Origin: Spirochaetota bacterium
Lineage (GTDB): Bacteria > Spirochaetota > Spirochaetia > Treponematales > Treponemataceae
NCBI GenBank assembly: GCA_023443865.1
Contig: JAEZST010000006.1
Location: forward strand, 62,001 to 126,000
Length of the DNA: 64,000 nt
Direction: 5' to 3'
Numbering within the stretch: position 1 is the stretch's first letter; the number at the start of each line of letters is the position of its first letter. The translations under genes were made by a program, and so were the position numbers. Below the pieces are notes generated by a model. It saw nothing but the letters and a program-made list of their open reading frames with translations. It did no database searches and was not told the DNA's origin. Below are positions 24,173 to 32,723 of this stretch, one piece after another.

Positions 24173-26215
24173 ATGACGCATCGCCAGATCTCGCTCGACT
24201 GGTTTACCCAAATCAACTATCTCACCACCGTGTCCCTAGTCATCGCGCTTTTGGCTTTCGCCATCGGTTTTTACGCCTTCGGAAAAACGCAGAAGACGAA
24301 GGGTAGCGTCCTGACCCTCGGGCTGTGCCTCACCATCGGCACGTGGGTTTTCGCGTCGGCCTTCATTTTCAGCGCCGATCCGGAAACCGGGGTATGGTTC
24401 TGGTATTACGTGCAATCGTTCGGCTTCGTGCCCATGTGGCCCATTCTCATCCATTTTTTCACCCTGCTGTCGGGCCTCGACCGACTCCCGGGCAAAACCG
24501 TTTACGTGGGCCGCCATCGTTTGAACCTCAACGCGCCGAATATCGCCGTGGCCGTCCAGTATCTACTCGCGGCGGCCCTGCACATTTGGATACTCACCGG
24601 CGCGGGGGAACCCCTCAGGTACGTTCCGACGCAATGGGGGCTCCGGGACACGCCGAATATGGGGTCGCTTTGCACGCAAATTTTCGTCGGAATGACCCTT
24701 TTCTGGTACGCCGAAGGTACCGCGCTCGTCGTAATATTCTGGCGTCGTTCCCACCGGCAGAACGCCAGCGTGGATATGCGTAAGCAGTCCGAGGTCATTT
24801 CCCTCACCGGGGTCGTGTTCGGCGGCATCACCATCGTGATCAACATCATTCTCCCCATATTCGAACTGCCCATCCCCGCCTTCGGATCTCTTTTTATCGG
24901 CATATGGATCGTGTGCATCACCTACGCGGTGGGACGATACAATCTCGGCGCCAAAGACGAGCAGATCATCGGGCAAAAGGCCTTTGACCTTTCCGAAGAA
25001 CCGATCATCGTGACGGACAAGGAACTGAACATCCTTTTCTACAATCGCGCCTTCCTGCGCAACTTCAGCGATTTCGATCCCGCGCGGGTACGCAGGATCG
25101 CGGAACTCTTTCCGGACTCGGAAGGGGCGCCGCCCGACGAAGGACAGTTTCGCGTCGAGGGTCTCATCGCGGCCCTCTCCGCCCCGGGGCCCAACGATTC
25201 GCGCCGCTTCTACAATATCAAGATGTCCCATATCTATAACGGCCACGAATTAGACCGCATTTTCTTTATCCTAAGCGACATTACGGAAATCGCGATTCAA
25301 AAGCAGATTTTGGAATACCTCGTGGACGAGCGCACCAAGGAAATCAATCGACAGCTGGTCATCACCGAAAAATATACCCGTCCTTCCCTGGTACGGGTTA
25401 TCCAGGCGGGGCATGACCCGACGAGATTCGAGCCGAAAACCCAGGAAATCGCGATCATGTTCGCGGATATCCGCGATTTTACGCTTATGTCGGAAAAGCT
25501 TTCCTCCGCCGATACGGTTACCTTGCTCAATACCTATTTCACGAATATGAACGAATGCATCGTGAACGGCGGGGGCGAGATAGACAAGCTCATCGGCGAC
25601 GCGATCATGGCCCTGTTCGAGAGCGCCGACCGCGCGGTGGAAACCGCCGTCGCCATGATCGGCCGACTCAGGGAGTACAACGACGCCCTCGCCGCGGGCC
25701 GCTCTTACATCAGGAACGGGATCGGGATCGACTACGGGACGGTCACCCGGGGGAACATAGGCTCCAAGGAAAAGCTGGACTACACCGTAATCGGCGACTC
25801 GGTAAACACCGCCAGCCGGTTCGAATCACTCACCAAACGCTACGGACTGCCCATCGTTATCTCCGAGGAAGTGGTAAACAGGCTCACCGGAGACCACCGC
25901 ATCCGCTTTATCGATTGCGTGCTGGTCAAGGGCCACGAGGCGCCCACGCGGCTTTATGAGGTTTTCGACCACAATACGCCGGACATGATCGAACTGAAGC
26001 TCGGCAACCAGGCCCAAATGGAGGAGGCGTTCGCCGCGTACCGCGCTGGCGACTTCGAGCGGGCCCTGGGCATTTACGTATCCCTGCACGCTCGCTTCCG
26101 GGACCGTGACCCGCTCCATGAATTCTACGTGCGCCGCACGAGGGAGCTCATGGCGCTTAAACAGCTCGGAAAGCTCGGTCCCTGGAACGGTACCTACCAA
26201 TTCGTGGAAAAATAA
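24173..26215 (+). CDS. Class III adenylate/guanylate cyclase with N-terminal 7-TM sensor and PAS domain
   Basis: A 680-residue membrane cyclase. The N terminus (~1-245) has about seven hydrophobic helices resembling the histidine-kinase 7TM sensor module. A PAS-like stretch (LSEEPIIVTDKELNILFYNR) follows at ~270-390. The catalytic domain starts at IAIMFADIRDFTLMSEKLS; the two metal aspartates are Asp432 and Asp476 (KLIGDAIMALF), and YTVIGDSVNTASRFESLTK is the conserved downstream block. A TPR-like tail (AAYRAGDFERALGIYVSLHA) is common in cyclases of this type. GGGAGGAG before the ATG at 24173 favours this start over longer in-frame options. ATP as substrate is likely but not certain. The next gene is 21 bp downstream and probably cotranscribed. 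Confidence 0.9.
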   Translation: MTHRQISLDWFTQINYLTTVSLVIALLAFAIGFYAFGKTQKTKGSVLTLGLCLTIGTWVFASAFIFSADPETGVWFWYYVQSFGFVPMWPILIHFFTLLSGLDRLPGKTVYVGRHRLNLNAPNIAVAVQYLLAAALHIWILTGAGEPLRYVPTQWGLRDTPNMGSLCTQIFVGMTLFWYAEGTALVVIFWRRSHRQNASVDMRKQSEVISLTGVVFGGITIVINIILPIFELPIPAFGSLFIGIWIVCITYAVGRYNLGAKDEQIIGQKAFDLSEEPIIVTDKELNILFYNRAFLRNFSDFDPARVRRIAELFPDSEGAPPDEGQFRVEGLIAALSAPGPNDSRRFYNIKMSHIYNGHELDRIFFILSDITEIAIQKQILEYLVDERTKEINRQLVITEKYTRPSLVRVIQAGHDPTRFEPKTQEIAIMFADIRDFTLMSEKLSSADTVTLLNTYFTNMNECIVNGGGEIDKLIGDAIMALFESADRAVETAVAMIGRLREYNDALAAGRSYIRNGIGIDYGTVTRGNIGSKEKLDYTVIGDSVNTASRFESLTKRYGLPIVISEEVVNRLTGDHRIRFIDCVLVKGHEAPTRLYEVFDHNTPDMIELKLGNQAQMEEAFAAYRAGDFERALGIYVSLHARFRDRDPLHEFYVRRTRELMALKQLGKLGPWNGTYQFVEK

Positions 26216-26236
26216 GGTTAAGGAGATAGAATCGCC

Positions 26237-27034
26237 GTGCCCAAGAAACGCAACGACCCGCATCGGTCCATACTTATGGCCATCGCCATCCTCTCCCTAT
26301 TCTACGTGACCGGGGATTGGGTCGCGTACGCCTATATCCGCGCCGGATCAAGCCCGGCACCCGCCTTCGCGATCGCCGTCGCGGCGGTAAAATACCTGGC
26401 GAGCTGGCTTTCCTGCCTCTTCGTCTGGTCCATCGGGAACGACCGCCTTGACGAGCGCGACGCCTTTTGGCTTCGCGCGGCCTTCTCCTTTCTCGTCGCC
26501 GCCGATACCTTCATGGTACTGCTCTTTCCCGTACTCACGGCCCTGGGGCGTTCCCCCTCCGAGGCTTTCAACGCCGCGGGAATGATATGCTTCATGGCGG
26601 TGCAAACCTGCCTTATCGTGCGCCACTGGCGGAACGCCCGCAGCGCGTACCGGGGCCCCGGACGGGGCGAGGCGGGCCGCAAGCGGGCCCTGGCCAAACT
26701 CGCGGCGACGGAACTGTTCATGGTTTTGATCGTGGCCATTCCCGTTACCGCCTCTTATTACCTTGCGGCGCGAAAGCCAACGCCGATCATGGTGGTGTAC
26801 GGCGTATACCTCGTCATTTCCCTGGCCGTCGCCTGGAGCGCCCTTCGCCGCAGCTTCTTTCCCCGGCGCAACGCGTGGATGATCGCCCTCGGCATGACGT
26901 CGTTTTTCCTTTGCGACGTGAACGTCGGCCTGAGCGGCCTTTCGCCCGTCGCGACGCCGCTGGTTTGGGCCTTCTATACGCCCGCCCTCATCCTGCTCGC
27001 CGCCAGCGGCATAGACTACCGGAAACGGGCCTAA
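26237..27034 (+). CDS. Multi-spanning membrane protein, possibly YhhN-like
   Basis: A 265-residue protein with about eight hydrophobic segments. The arrangement and the motif MIALGMTSFFLCDVNVGLSG resemble the YhhN/TMEM86 (lysoplasmalogenase-like) family, in which conserved aspartates lie in such helices, but the match is loose. The start is GTG at 26237, set by AAGGAGATAGAATCGCC. It follows the cyclase gene closely and its stop overlaps the stop of the convergent lipoprotein gene by 4 bp (27031-27034), so no terminator separates them. Confidence 0.6.
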   Translation: MPKKRNDPHRSILMAIAILSLFYVTGDWVAYAYIRAGSSPAPAFAIAVAAVKYLASWLSCLFVWSIGNDRLDERDAFWLRAAFSFLVAADTFMVLLFPVLTALGRSPSEAFNAAGMICFMAVQTCLIVRHWRNARSAYRGPGRGEAGRKRALAKLAATELFMVLIVAIPVTASYYLAARKPTPIMVVYGVYLVISLAVAWSALRRSFFPRRNAWMIALGMTSFFLCDVNVGLSGLSPVATPLVWAFYTPALILLAASGIDYRKRA

Positions 27035-27858
27035 CGAAGGATCAGCTCGCCCTCGAGCTTCAGCACCCCGAGGGGCTTGAAAAAGTCGTTGGTAAAGCCC
27101 TCGTCGGTCTTATCGCCAAAAAGGTACGCTTCGGGCACGAGGCGAACCGAGAGCTCGGCCCGAGTCCCGCGGACAAGGCTTACGCCGGCGCCCAGGGCAA
27201 GATGCAGGCCGCCGAGGGAGTCGCCGAGTATCGTGTCGTTCCCCGCCGTGAGGGCGTTTCTATAGGTCCACCCCATCGTGAAGCCGCCGATTGAAAAATC
27301 GATAAGCGGCGATAGGTATTCCCGGTACGCGAGGGGATACCAACGAAACTGGAAACCCGCCCTTACGATCCCGGCCGAGTCCTTTATGGAGGCGGACAGG
27401 GGAGAGCTTTCGCCGGGGTCGACCACGCGAAGGCCGAGGTAACCGAATAGGCCCATAGAATCGCCGCTCGAGCCGAGCAAGAGGTCCATATCCAGGGGAG
27501 ACGCCCAATCCTCGGACGACGCGGGGGATACCGAACTCCGAAAGCCGAAACTGAGCTTATCGCTCGAGGAGCCTTGGATGAGGGGCTCCTGCGGCGAATC
27601 GTTTCCGCGATTCCGGCCGCGCCTGCTCGGCGGGTCCACGATCCAGGCGCCTTCCGGCATATCGTTCTTCCCGGCCGGTTCGTCCGGCACCGAGCGGGAG
27701 CCCTCATGATCGTCGCGCGCCTTGTCCATCGCGTCGGATAGGCTGCCCCGATCGCGTTCCGGCGCGGAAACGCAGGATACCGATAAAACCATGGCCGCCA
27801 GGACGAGACCGGCGACTGCTGTCAGGTTCTTCAACCCGGTATGAATGATGTCGCTCAT
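27031..27858 (-). CDS. Hypothetical outer-membrane lipoprotein/beta-barrel
   Basis: A 275-residue exported protein. The signal peptide (NLTAVAGLVLAAMVLSVSC) ends in a plausible lipobox with Cys. A low-complexity charged linker (ERDRGSLSDAMDKARDDHEG) follows. From ~95 on there are beta-strands with aromatic residues (FGFRSSVSP, RWYPLAYREYLSPLIDFSIG, LELEGELIL), consistent with an outer-membrane barrel. No family recognised. The ATG at 27858 is preferred over 27873, though neither has a strong ribosome site. Its stop codon overlaps that of the convergent membrane-protein gene. Confidence 0.55.
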   Translation of the reverse strand: MSDIIHTGLKNLTAVAGLVLAAMVLSVSCVSAPERDRGSLSDAMDKARDDHEGSRSVPDEPAGKNDMPEGAWIVDPPSRRGRNRGNDSPQEPLIQGSSSDKLSFGFRSSVSPASSEDWASPLDMDLLLGSSGDSMGLFGYLGLRVVDPGESSPLSASIKDSAGIVRAGFQFRWYPLAYREYLSPLIDFSIGGFTMGWTYRNALTAGNDTILGDSLGGLHLALGAGVSLVRGTRAELSVRLVPEAYLFGDKTDEGFTNDFFKPLGVLKLEGELILR

Positions 27859-27986
27859 ATAGCCACTAAACAACCGTTCCCTCGTAAAAGGTTACCGCGC
27901 GGAAACGGAAGGCATACACTACTATTTTGCTATGAATTCAATCGTTTCCCCTTGCATTGCCGTTCCTCGGGTCGTATATTTACGGT

Positions 27987-28172
27987 ATGGATATTAAAGC
28001 GCTCTCAACCGGGCTCTCGCAGCAGCGTGTCCAGCAGGACGTTGCGATCCAGGTACAGAAAATGGCGATGGACGAGGACAAGACCCAGGCGGATGACCTG
28101 ATAAACGGTCTCGAGGCCGCACGGGTGATCACCGATCCCTCGCTCGGAAACAGGGTAGACATGCTCGCCTGA
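27987..28172 (+). CDS. YjfB-type putative motility protein
   Basis: A 61-residue protein beginning MDIKALSTGLSQQRVQQDVA and ending DPSLGNRVDMLA. The spacing of MDI, the Gln-rich helix and the final LG-x2-(V/I)D match the small YjfB family annotated as putative motility proteins in Bacillus and relatives. The ATG at 27987 is chosen over an upstream in-frame codon (27957) because the family starts at MDI. A TATATT hexamer ends 6 nt before it, with no Shine-Dalgarno, so a leaderless message is possible. A strong terminator follows at once, making it a monocistronic unit. Confidence 0.75.
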   Translation: MDIKALSTGLSQQRVQQDVAIQVQKMAMDEDKTQADDLINGLEAARVITDPSLGNRVDMLA

Positions 28173-28205
28173 GAAAGCGGGCACGTCAGCAACATGATTT
28201 AGGCT

Positions 28206-28244
28206 AACCGTCCGCCGTAGAATACGCGCGGACGGTTTTTTTTT
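28206..28244 (+). terminator. Intrinsic terminator after yjfB
   Basis: A 10-bp perfect stem (AACCGTCCGC / GCGGACGGTT) with a 12-nt loop, then nine T residues on the plus strand, 33 bp after the stop. Confidence 0.92.
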
Positions 28245-28337
28245 CGCCGTATCTTCCCGTTCGCGCGCGGGTACCGTCCCGCTACTGGATTCCTGGCGGT
28301 TTTCGGGATACCCTATTCGCGAGGCCAATAAAAAACG

Positions 28338-29249
28338 ATGAACGAACGATCCGCCGAGCCGGCGATATTTCCGCCGCCGGGAGAACGAACCCTCGTATGG
28401 GCGCACCGGGGTTACATGTCCCGCGCGCCGCAGAATACCCTCGCCGCCTTCGCCCTCGCCTGGGAAGCAGGGGCGGACGGGATCGAGTTGGACGCCCAAC
28501 GAAGCGCCGACGGTCACGCGGTCGTCTTTCACGACGATACCCTAGACCGCCTCACCGACGGTACCGGCGCCGTGGCGGACCGCCCGCTCGAATACCTGCG
28601 GAGTCTCGACGCGGGGTCCCGTTTTTCCGGCTCTTTCGCCGGGGAGCGCATACCCCTGCTCGCCGAGGTCCTTTCCGGACGGCCGAAGGAAGGCTACGTG
28701 AACGTTGAGATCAAAACGCCACTCGCCTCCATTCCCACCCTCGCGCGCCTGGGACGGCTATTCACGGGCTACCCGGCCATGGCCAACGACGGCGAGACGG
28801 AACGGGGAAAGACCGCGCGGCTCGCGGCGGAATGCGTGGCGGAAACCGTCCGCGCCGCCGCGGCGCGCGATAGGGGCCTCCGCGCCCGCCTCATCGTCTC
28901 GAGCTTCGATCCGGTGGCCCTGGCCCGGTTTTCGGAAATCCTGCCGGAAGTACCCGTCGGCTTTCTGTATTGCGGCAACACGAAGCGGGACACCCGCCCC
29001 CTCGCCTTCGGAACCGGAAACGGCCAAAGGGGAATCCTTCCCGTGCCTCCCGCCGCCTTTCACCCCGCGGTTCGGGAAACCTCGCCGTCCCTGATACGGC
29101 GGGAACACGCCGCGGGCCGAAGGGTACACGTTTGGACCGTACGAAACGACCTGGACGCCCTGTGGCTCGCCCGAAGCGGGGCGGACGCCCTGATCGGGAA
29201 CGATCCGGCGCGAATGCTCGCCGCGCTCCGCCGCGCCGGCCTTCGCTGA
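28338..29249 (+). CDS. Glycerophosphodiester phosphodiesterase
   Basis: A 303-residue TIM-barrel enzyme that splits glycerophosphodiesters into glycerol 3-phosphate and an alcohol. Catalytic blocks are WAHRGYMSRAPQNT (active His), DGIELDAQ (metal Glu and Asp), VVFHDDTLDRLTDGTG (second His) and VNVEIKTPL (metal Glu). Most members read PENT in the first block; here it is PQNT, a change next to the active site that may or may not matter. There is no signal peptide, so it is cytoplasmic. No good Shine-Dalgarno precedes the ATG (AATAAAAAACG). It is probably a single-gene unit between two terminator/promoter regions. Confidence 0.9.
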   Translation: MNERSAEPAIFPPPGERTLVWAHRGYMSRAPQNTLAAFALAWEAGADGIELDAQRSADGHAVVFHDDTLDRLTDGTGAVADRPLEYLRSLDAGSRFSGSFAGERIPLLAEVLSGRPKEGYVNVEIKTPLASIPTLARLGRLFTGYPAMANDGETERGKTARLAAECVAETVRAAAARDRGLRARLIVSSFDPVALARFSEILPEVPVGFLYCGNTKRDTRPLAFGTGNGQRGILPVPPAAFHPAVRETSPSLIRREHAAGRRVHVWTVRNDLDALWLARSGADALIGNDPARMLAALRRAGLR

Positions 29250-29276
29250 TCGAATTCGGGCGAATGCGCCCCGTTC

Positions 29277-29305
29277 TTGCAATCCGCCGAGAAACCGCCC
29301 ATACT
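29277..29305 (+). promoter_or_regulatory. Putative sigma-70 promoter of glgP
   Basis: TTGCAA (29277-29282), 17 nt, CATACT (29300-29305). The message would start ~34 nt before the ATG and contain the GAGGAGCAGGAAGG ribosome site. Confidence 0.55.
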
Positions 29306-29344
29306 TTCGGTAATAAAGAATAAAGTCGCGAGGAGCAGGAAGGT

Positions 29345-31846
29345 ATGGCCGAAACGAAAGGAAAAATTCAGAAACTTACCCCGTCGAACCGTCAGCCCCT
29401 GGGCATGGACGCGAAGGCTATTAAGGCTTCCCTGGTGAACCACGTGGAATACTCCCTGGGAAAAGACGGGTATACCTTTACGGCCCAGGATTGCTACACG
29501 AGCCTTGCTCTCGCCGCCCGGGACCGCCTGATCGAGCGCTGGATAAAGACCCAGCAAACCTACCACGACAAGGACGTGAAGCGGGTCTACTACCTTTCCC
29601 TCGAATTCCTGATCGGGCGCAGCCTCGGCAACAGCCTGATCAACCTTGACCTCTGCGATCAAGCCGCGCAGGCCCTGACTGACTTAGGGTATTCCCTGGA
29701 GGAAATCCGGGAGAAGGAATGGGACGCGGGGCTCGGAAACGGCGGGCTCGGACGCCTCGCCGCCTGCTTCATGGATTCCCTCGCGACGCTGAAAATGCCC
29801 GCCATGGGGTACGGTATCCGCTACGATTACGGGATTTTCTTTCAGAGCATCAGGAACGGGTATCAGGTGGAAAGCCCGGATAACTGGCTCCGCTACGGCA
29901 ACGTGTGGGAATTCCCGCGGCAGGAGTACACGTACCTCGTGAATTTCTACGGCAACGTGGAAACCTTTCGCGACGAGGACGGCACCATGAGAAAGCGTTG
30001 GGCAAACGGGGAAACGATAGTGGCGACGGGCTTCGACACCCCCGTTCCCGGGTTTCACAACGATACCGTAAACAACCTCCGGCTTTGGTCGGCCCGGGCT
30101 TCCCGCGAGTTCGACCTCAACTACTTCAACGGCGGCGATTATATCAAGGCGGTCTCCGAAAAATCCCGCTCCGAGAACATAACCCGGGTGCTCTACCCCA
30201 ACGACAACGTGTTCGAGGGCAAGGAACTCAGGCTGAAGCAGGAGTACTTCTTCGTCTCCGCCACGATTCAGGACATAATCCGGCGCTATAAAAAGGAGCA
30301 TAAGACCTTCGGCGAATTCCCCGACAAGGTGGCGATACAGCTCAACGACACCCATCCGGCCATTGCCATCGCCGAGCTTATGCGAATCCTCGTGGACCTG
30401 GAAAGGCTCGAATGGGACGGCGCGTGGGACGTCACGGTAAAAACCTTCGGCTACACGAACCATACGATCCTTCCGGAGGCACTGGAACGCTGGCCCGTAT
30501 CCCTGGTGGAACGGCTCCTTCCGCGGCACATGGAAATCATATACGAGATTAACCGGCGGTTCCTTGAACGGGTGGCCGCGCGGTTCCCCGGCGATACGGA
30601 CATGCTGCGCGAGGTATCCGTGATCGAGGAGGGCTTTGAGCGGAAGGTACGCATGGCCAATCTCGCCATAGTCGGCAGCCACTCCCTAAACGGCGTGGCG
30701 GCCCTGCACACGGAAATCCTGAAGGATCGCGTGTTCGGCCATTTCTGGCGCCTGTCGCCCGAGAAGTTCAACAACAAGACCAACGGCATTACCCAGCGCC
30801 GCTGGCTCAGGCTGTGCAACCCGGACCTTTCGGCCCTCATCACCGAAAAAATCGGCTCGGGATGGGTGACCGACCTCTTTCAGCTGGAAAACCTCATTCC
30901 ATTCGCCGACGATCCGGCCTTCCGGGAACGGTGGCGCGCGGTCAAGCGGGCGAGAAAGGTACGCCTCGCCTCGTACGTCATGAGCCACAACAACGTCGCC
31001 ATCGACGTGGACTCCCTCATCGACATTCAGGTTAAGCGGCTTCACGAGTACAAGCGGCAGCTTCTCAACGCCCTGCACGTCATTACCCTGTATAACCGCA
31101 TACTCGAAAATCCCGACGGGGAGTTCGTGCCCCGCACGGTTATCTTCGCCGGCAAGGCAGCGCCGGGTTACTGGATGGCAAAGCTCATCATCAAGCTTAT
31201 AAACTCCGTGGCGGAACGGGTAAATAACGACCCCGCGGTGGCCGGACGGCTCAAAGTGCTCTTTCTCCGCAATTACGCCGTATCGAACGCCGAGAAGATC
31301 ATTCCCGCGGCGGACCTTTCGGAGCAAATCTCGACCGCGGGCACCGAGGCCTCGGGAACTGGCAACATGAAATTCGCCCTGAACGGCGCCGTGACCATCG
31401 GCACATTGGACGGCGCGAACGTTGAGATAAAGGAAGAGGTGGGCGACGACAATATCTTCATTTTCGGGATGAACGCCGCGGAAGTATCAAAGCTGAAGTC
31501 GGGCGGCTACAACCCCATGGAATTTTACCTTGCCGATCCCGAGCTCAAGCTCGTCATAGACCGAATCGCCAACGGGTTTTTCTCCCCGGAAGAGAGCGAC
31601 CTCTTCAAGCCCATCGTGGAAAGCCTGGTGCAAAAGGGAGACGCCTATCTCCTGCTCGCGGATTACCGGTCCTACGTTGACTGCCAGGACAGGGTTTCCG
31701 AAACCTGGAAGGACCGGGAAAGGTGGACGCGCATGTCCATCATGAATACCGCCAAGATGGGCAAGTTCTCCTCGGACCGGACGATTCTCGAGTACGCGAA
31801 GGACATTTGGGGCGTTACTCCCGTGGAAATCGACTTCGAGCGATAG
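29345..31846 (+). CDS. glgP: Glycogen/alpha-glucan phosphorylase
   Basis: An 833-residue cytoplasmic enzyme that releases glucose 1-phosphate from glycogen or maltodextrin using inorganic phosphate and pyridoxal phosphate. The cofactor lysine is Lys676 in GTEASGTGNMKFALNGAVTI, the most conserved stretch of the family, and GNGGLGRLAACFMDSLATL (near 135) is also diagnostic. The length is typical of GlgP/MalP (800-840). GAGGAGCAGGAAGGT gives a clear start. No other glycogen genes are adjacent. A long GC hairpin (31955-31986) lies downstream. Confidence 0.97.
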   Translation: MAETKGKIQKLTPSNRQPLGMDAKAIKASLVNHVEYSLGKDGYTFTAQDCYTSLALAARDRLIERWIKTQQTYHDKDVKRVYYLSLEFLIGRSLGNSLINLDLCDQAAQALTDLGYSLEEIREKEWDAGLGNGGLGRLAACFMDSLATLKMPAMGYGIRYDYGIFFQSIRNGYQVESPDNWLRYGNVWEFPRQEYTYLVNFYGNVETFRDEDGTMRKRWANGETIVATGFDTPVPGFHNDTVNNLRLWSARASREFDLNYFNGGDYIKAVSEKSRSENITRVLYPNDNVFEGKELRLKQEYFFVSATIQDIIRRYKKEHKTFGEFPDKVAIQLNDTHPAIAIAELMRILVDLERLEWDGAWDVTVKTFGYTNHTILPEALERWPVSLVERLLPRHMEIIYEINRRFLERVAARFPGDTDMLREVSVIEEGFERKVRMANLAIVGSHSLNGVAALHTEILKDRVFGHFWRLSPEKFNNKTNGITQRRWLRLCNPDLSALITEKIGSGWVTDLFQLENLIPFADDPAFRERWRAVKRARKVRLASYVMSHNNVAIDVDSLIDIQVKRLHEYKRQLLNALHVITLYNRILENPDGEFVPRTVIFAGKAAPGYWMAKLIIKLINSVAERVNNDPAVAGRLKVLFLRNYAVSNAEKIIPAADLSEQISTAGTEASGTGNMKFALNGAVTIGTLDGANVEIKEEVGDDNIFIFGMNAAEVSKLKSGGYNPMEFYLADPELKLVIDRIANGFFSPEESDLFKPIVESLVQKGDAYLLLADYRSYVDCQDRVSETWKDRERWTRMSIMNTAKMGKFSSDRTILEYAKDIWGVTPVEIDFER

Positions 31847-31954
31847 CCGCACGCTCCCCGCCCCCCGCGGGCGCGGCCCTTCCCGTTCGCGCCGGAGGCC
31901 GGGCGTTCGTGGCATCGGTATCCCTTCCTCGCCCTTTCCCAAGGGTTTCTCGAT

Positions 31955-31986
31955 CCGGCCGGCTCATCCTCAACCGAGCCGGCCGG
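31955..31986 (+). terminator. GC-rich hairpin after glgP, possible terminator without T-run
   Basis: An 11-bp perfect stem (CCGGCCGGCTC / GAGCCGGCCGG) with a 10-nt loop, followed by CGAGTTAATC rather than a T-run. It may end or stabilise the glgP message. The remaining bases from 31847 to 32026 are GC-rich and contain nothing else that was recognised. Confidence 0.45.
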
Positions 31987-32026
31987 CGAGTTAATCAACA
32001 TCGAACTATTTTTTTTCTCGACACGC

Positions 32027-32088
32027 TTGACGTACGTGCGTCTTATGGTTTTTAATAGGGCTATTAAGATGTTTAATAGGTCTATTAA
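32027..32088 (+). promoter_or_regulatory. Promoter and twin operator of the efflux operon
   Basis: TTGACG (32027-32032), 18 nt, TTTAAT (32051-32056) form a good sigma-70 promoter. Two dyads, TTAATAG-GG-CTATTAA (32052-32067) and TTAATAG-GT-CTATTAA (32073-32088), have perfect 7-bp arms and centres 21 bp apart, two helical turns. The first overlaps the -10 box and the second the start region. This strongly suggests autorepression by the TetR-type protein encoded directly downstream. Confidence 0.8.
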
Positions 32089-32102
32089 ATAGGGGTATTA
32101 CT

Positions 32103-32723
32103 ATGACGGCGGAAGCCCATATCGACAGGGAGAAAAAGATTCTCAAGGCGGCGGAGGAGCTATTCCTCGAAAGGGGCTTTGCCCTGACCTCCACGGTGGC
32201 GATCGCGAAAAAGGCGGGCTGCAACCAAGCGCTGGTCCATTACTATTTTCGCACCAAGGACCGGCTCGTCGAGGCCGTGCTGCGCGATAAATTCAACCTT
32301 TTCCTTTCCGCCTTCATGAAGATCGACGAGGAGAGCGATTCCTTCGAGGAACGGGTTCGCCGCAAGGTGGAAACGCATTTCGATCTGATGGCCGCAAACC
32401 CGAGGCTTCCGTTCCTCATCATCAATGAGCTCGCGGTGAATCCGGAGCGGATCGAGTTCGTCAAGACGATGATAAACGATCTCCATCTGAAGGTATTCGG
32501 CGATTTCTCGAGGCAGCTCCGGGAGGAAATCGCCGCTGGCCGAGTAAGGCCCATGGCTCCTCCCGACATGATCCTGACGGTAATGTCGTTAAACGCCACG
32601 CTTTTTTTGGCACAGCCGATAATTACCAAGGTATTCGACCTCGGCGAGGCGGAATTCAGGGCCTTCGCCCAGCATCGCAAGGATGAGCACGTAAAGATAA
32701 TCCTGAGGAGCATGCGGCCATGA
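32103..32723 (+). CDS. TetR-family regulator of the efflux operon
   Basis: A 206-residue repressor. The HTH lies at ~10-55 (AAEELFLERGFALTSTVAIA, then GCNQALVHYYFRTKDRLVEA). The C-terminal domain with PFLIINELAVNPERIEFVKT fits regulators of MDR-type pumps (YbhR/CecR-like). Two TTAATAG dyads precede the gene. Its TGA overlaps the ATG of the TolC gene (ATGA), so it heads a seven-gene operon and most likely controls it. In E. coli the related ybh cluster is also headed by a TetR repressor. Confidence 0.92.
   Translation: MTAEAHIDREKKILKAAEELFLERGFALTSTVAIAKKAGCNQALVHYYFRTKDRLVEAVLRDKFNLFLSAFMKIDEESDSFEERVRRKVETHFDLMAANPRLPFLIINELAVNPERIEFVKTMINDLHLKVFGDFSRQLREEIAAGRVRPMAPPDMILTVMSLNATLFLAQPIITKVFDLGEAEFRAFAQHRKDEHVKIILRSMRP

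Noticed and set aside
24173..26215. Reading the 7TM region as a histidine kinase
   Set aside because: No H-box or ATPase domain; the C-terminal part is a class III cyclase with both metal aspartates.
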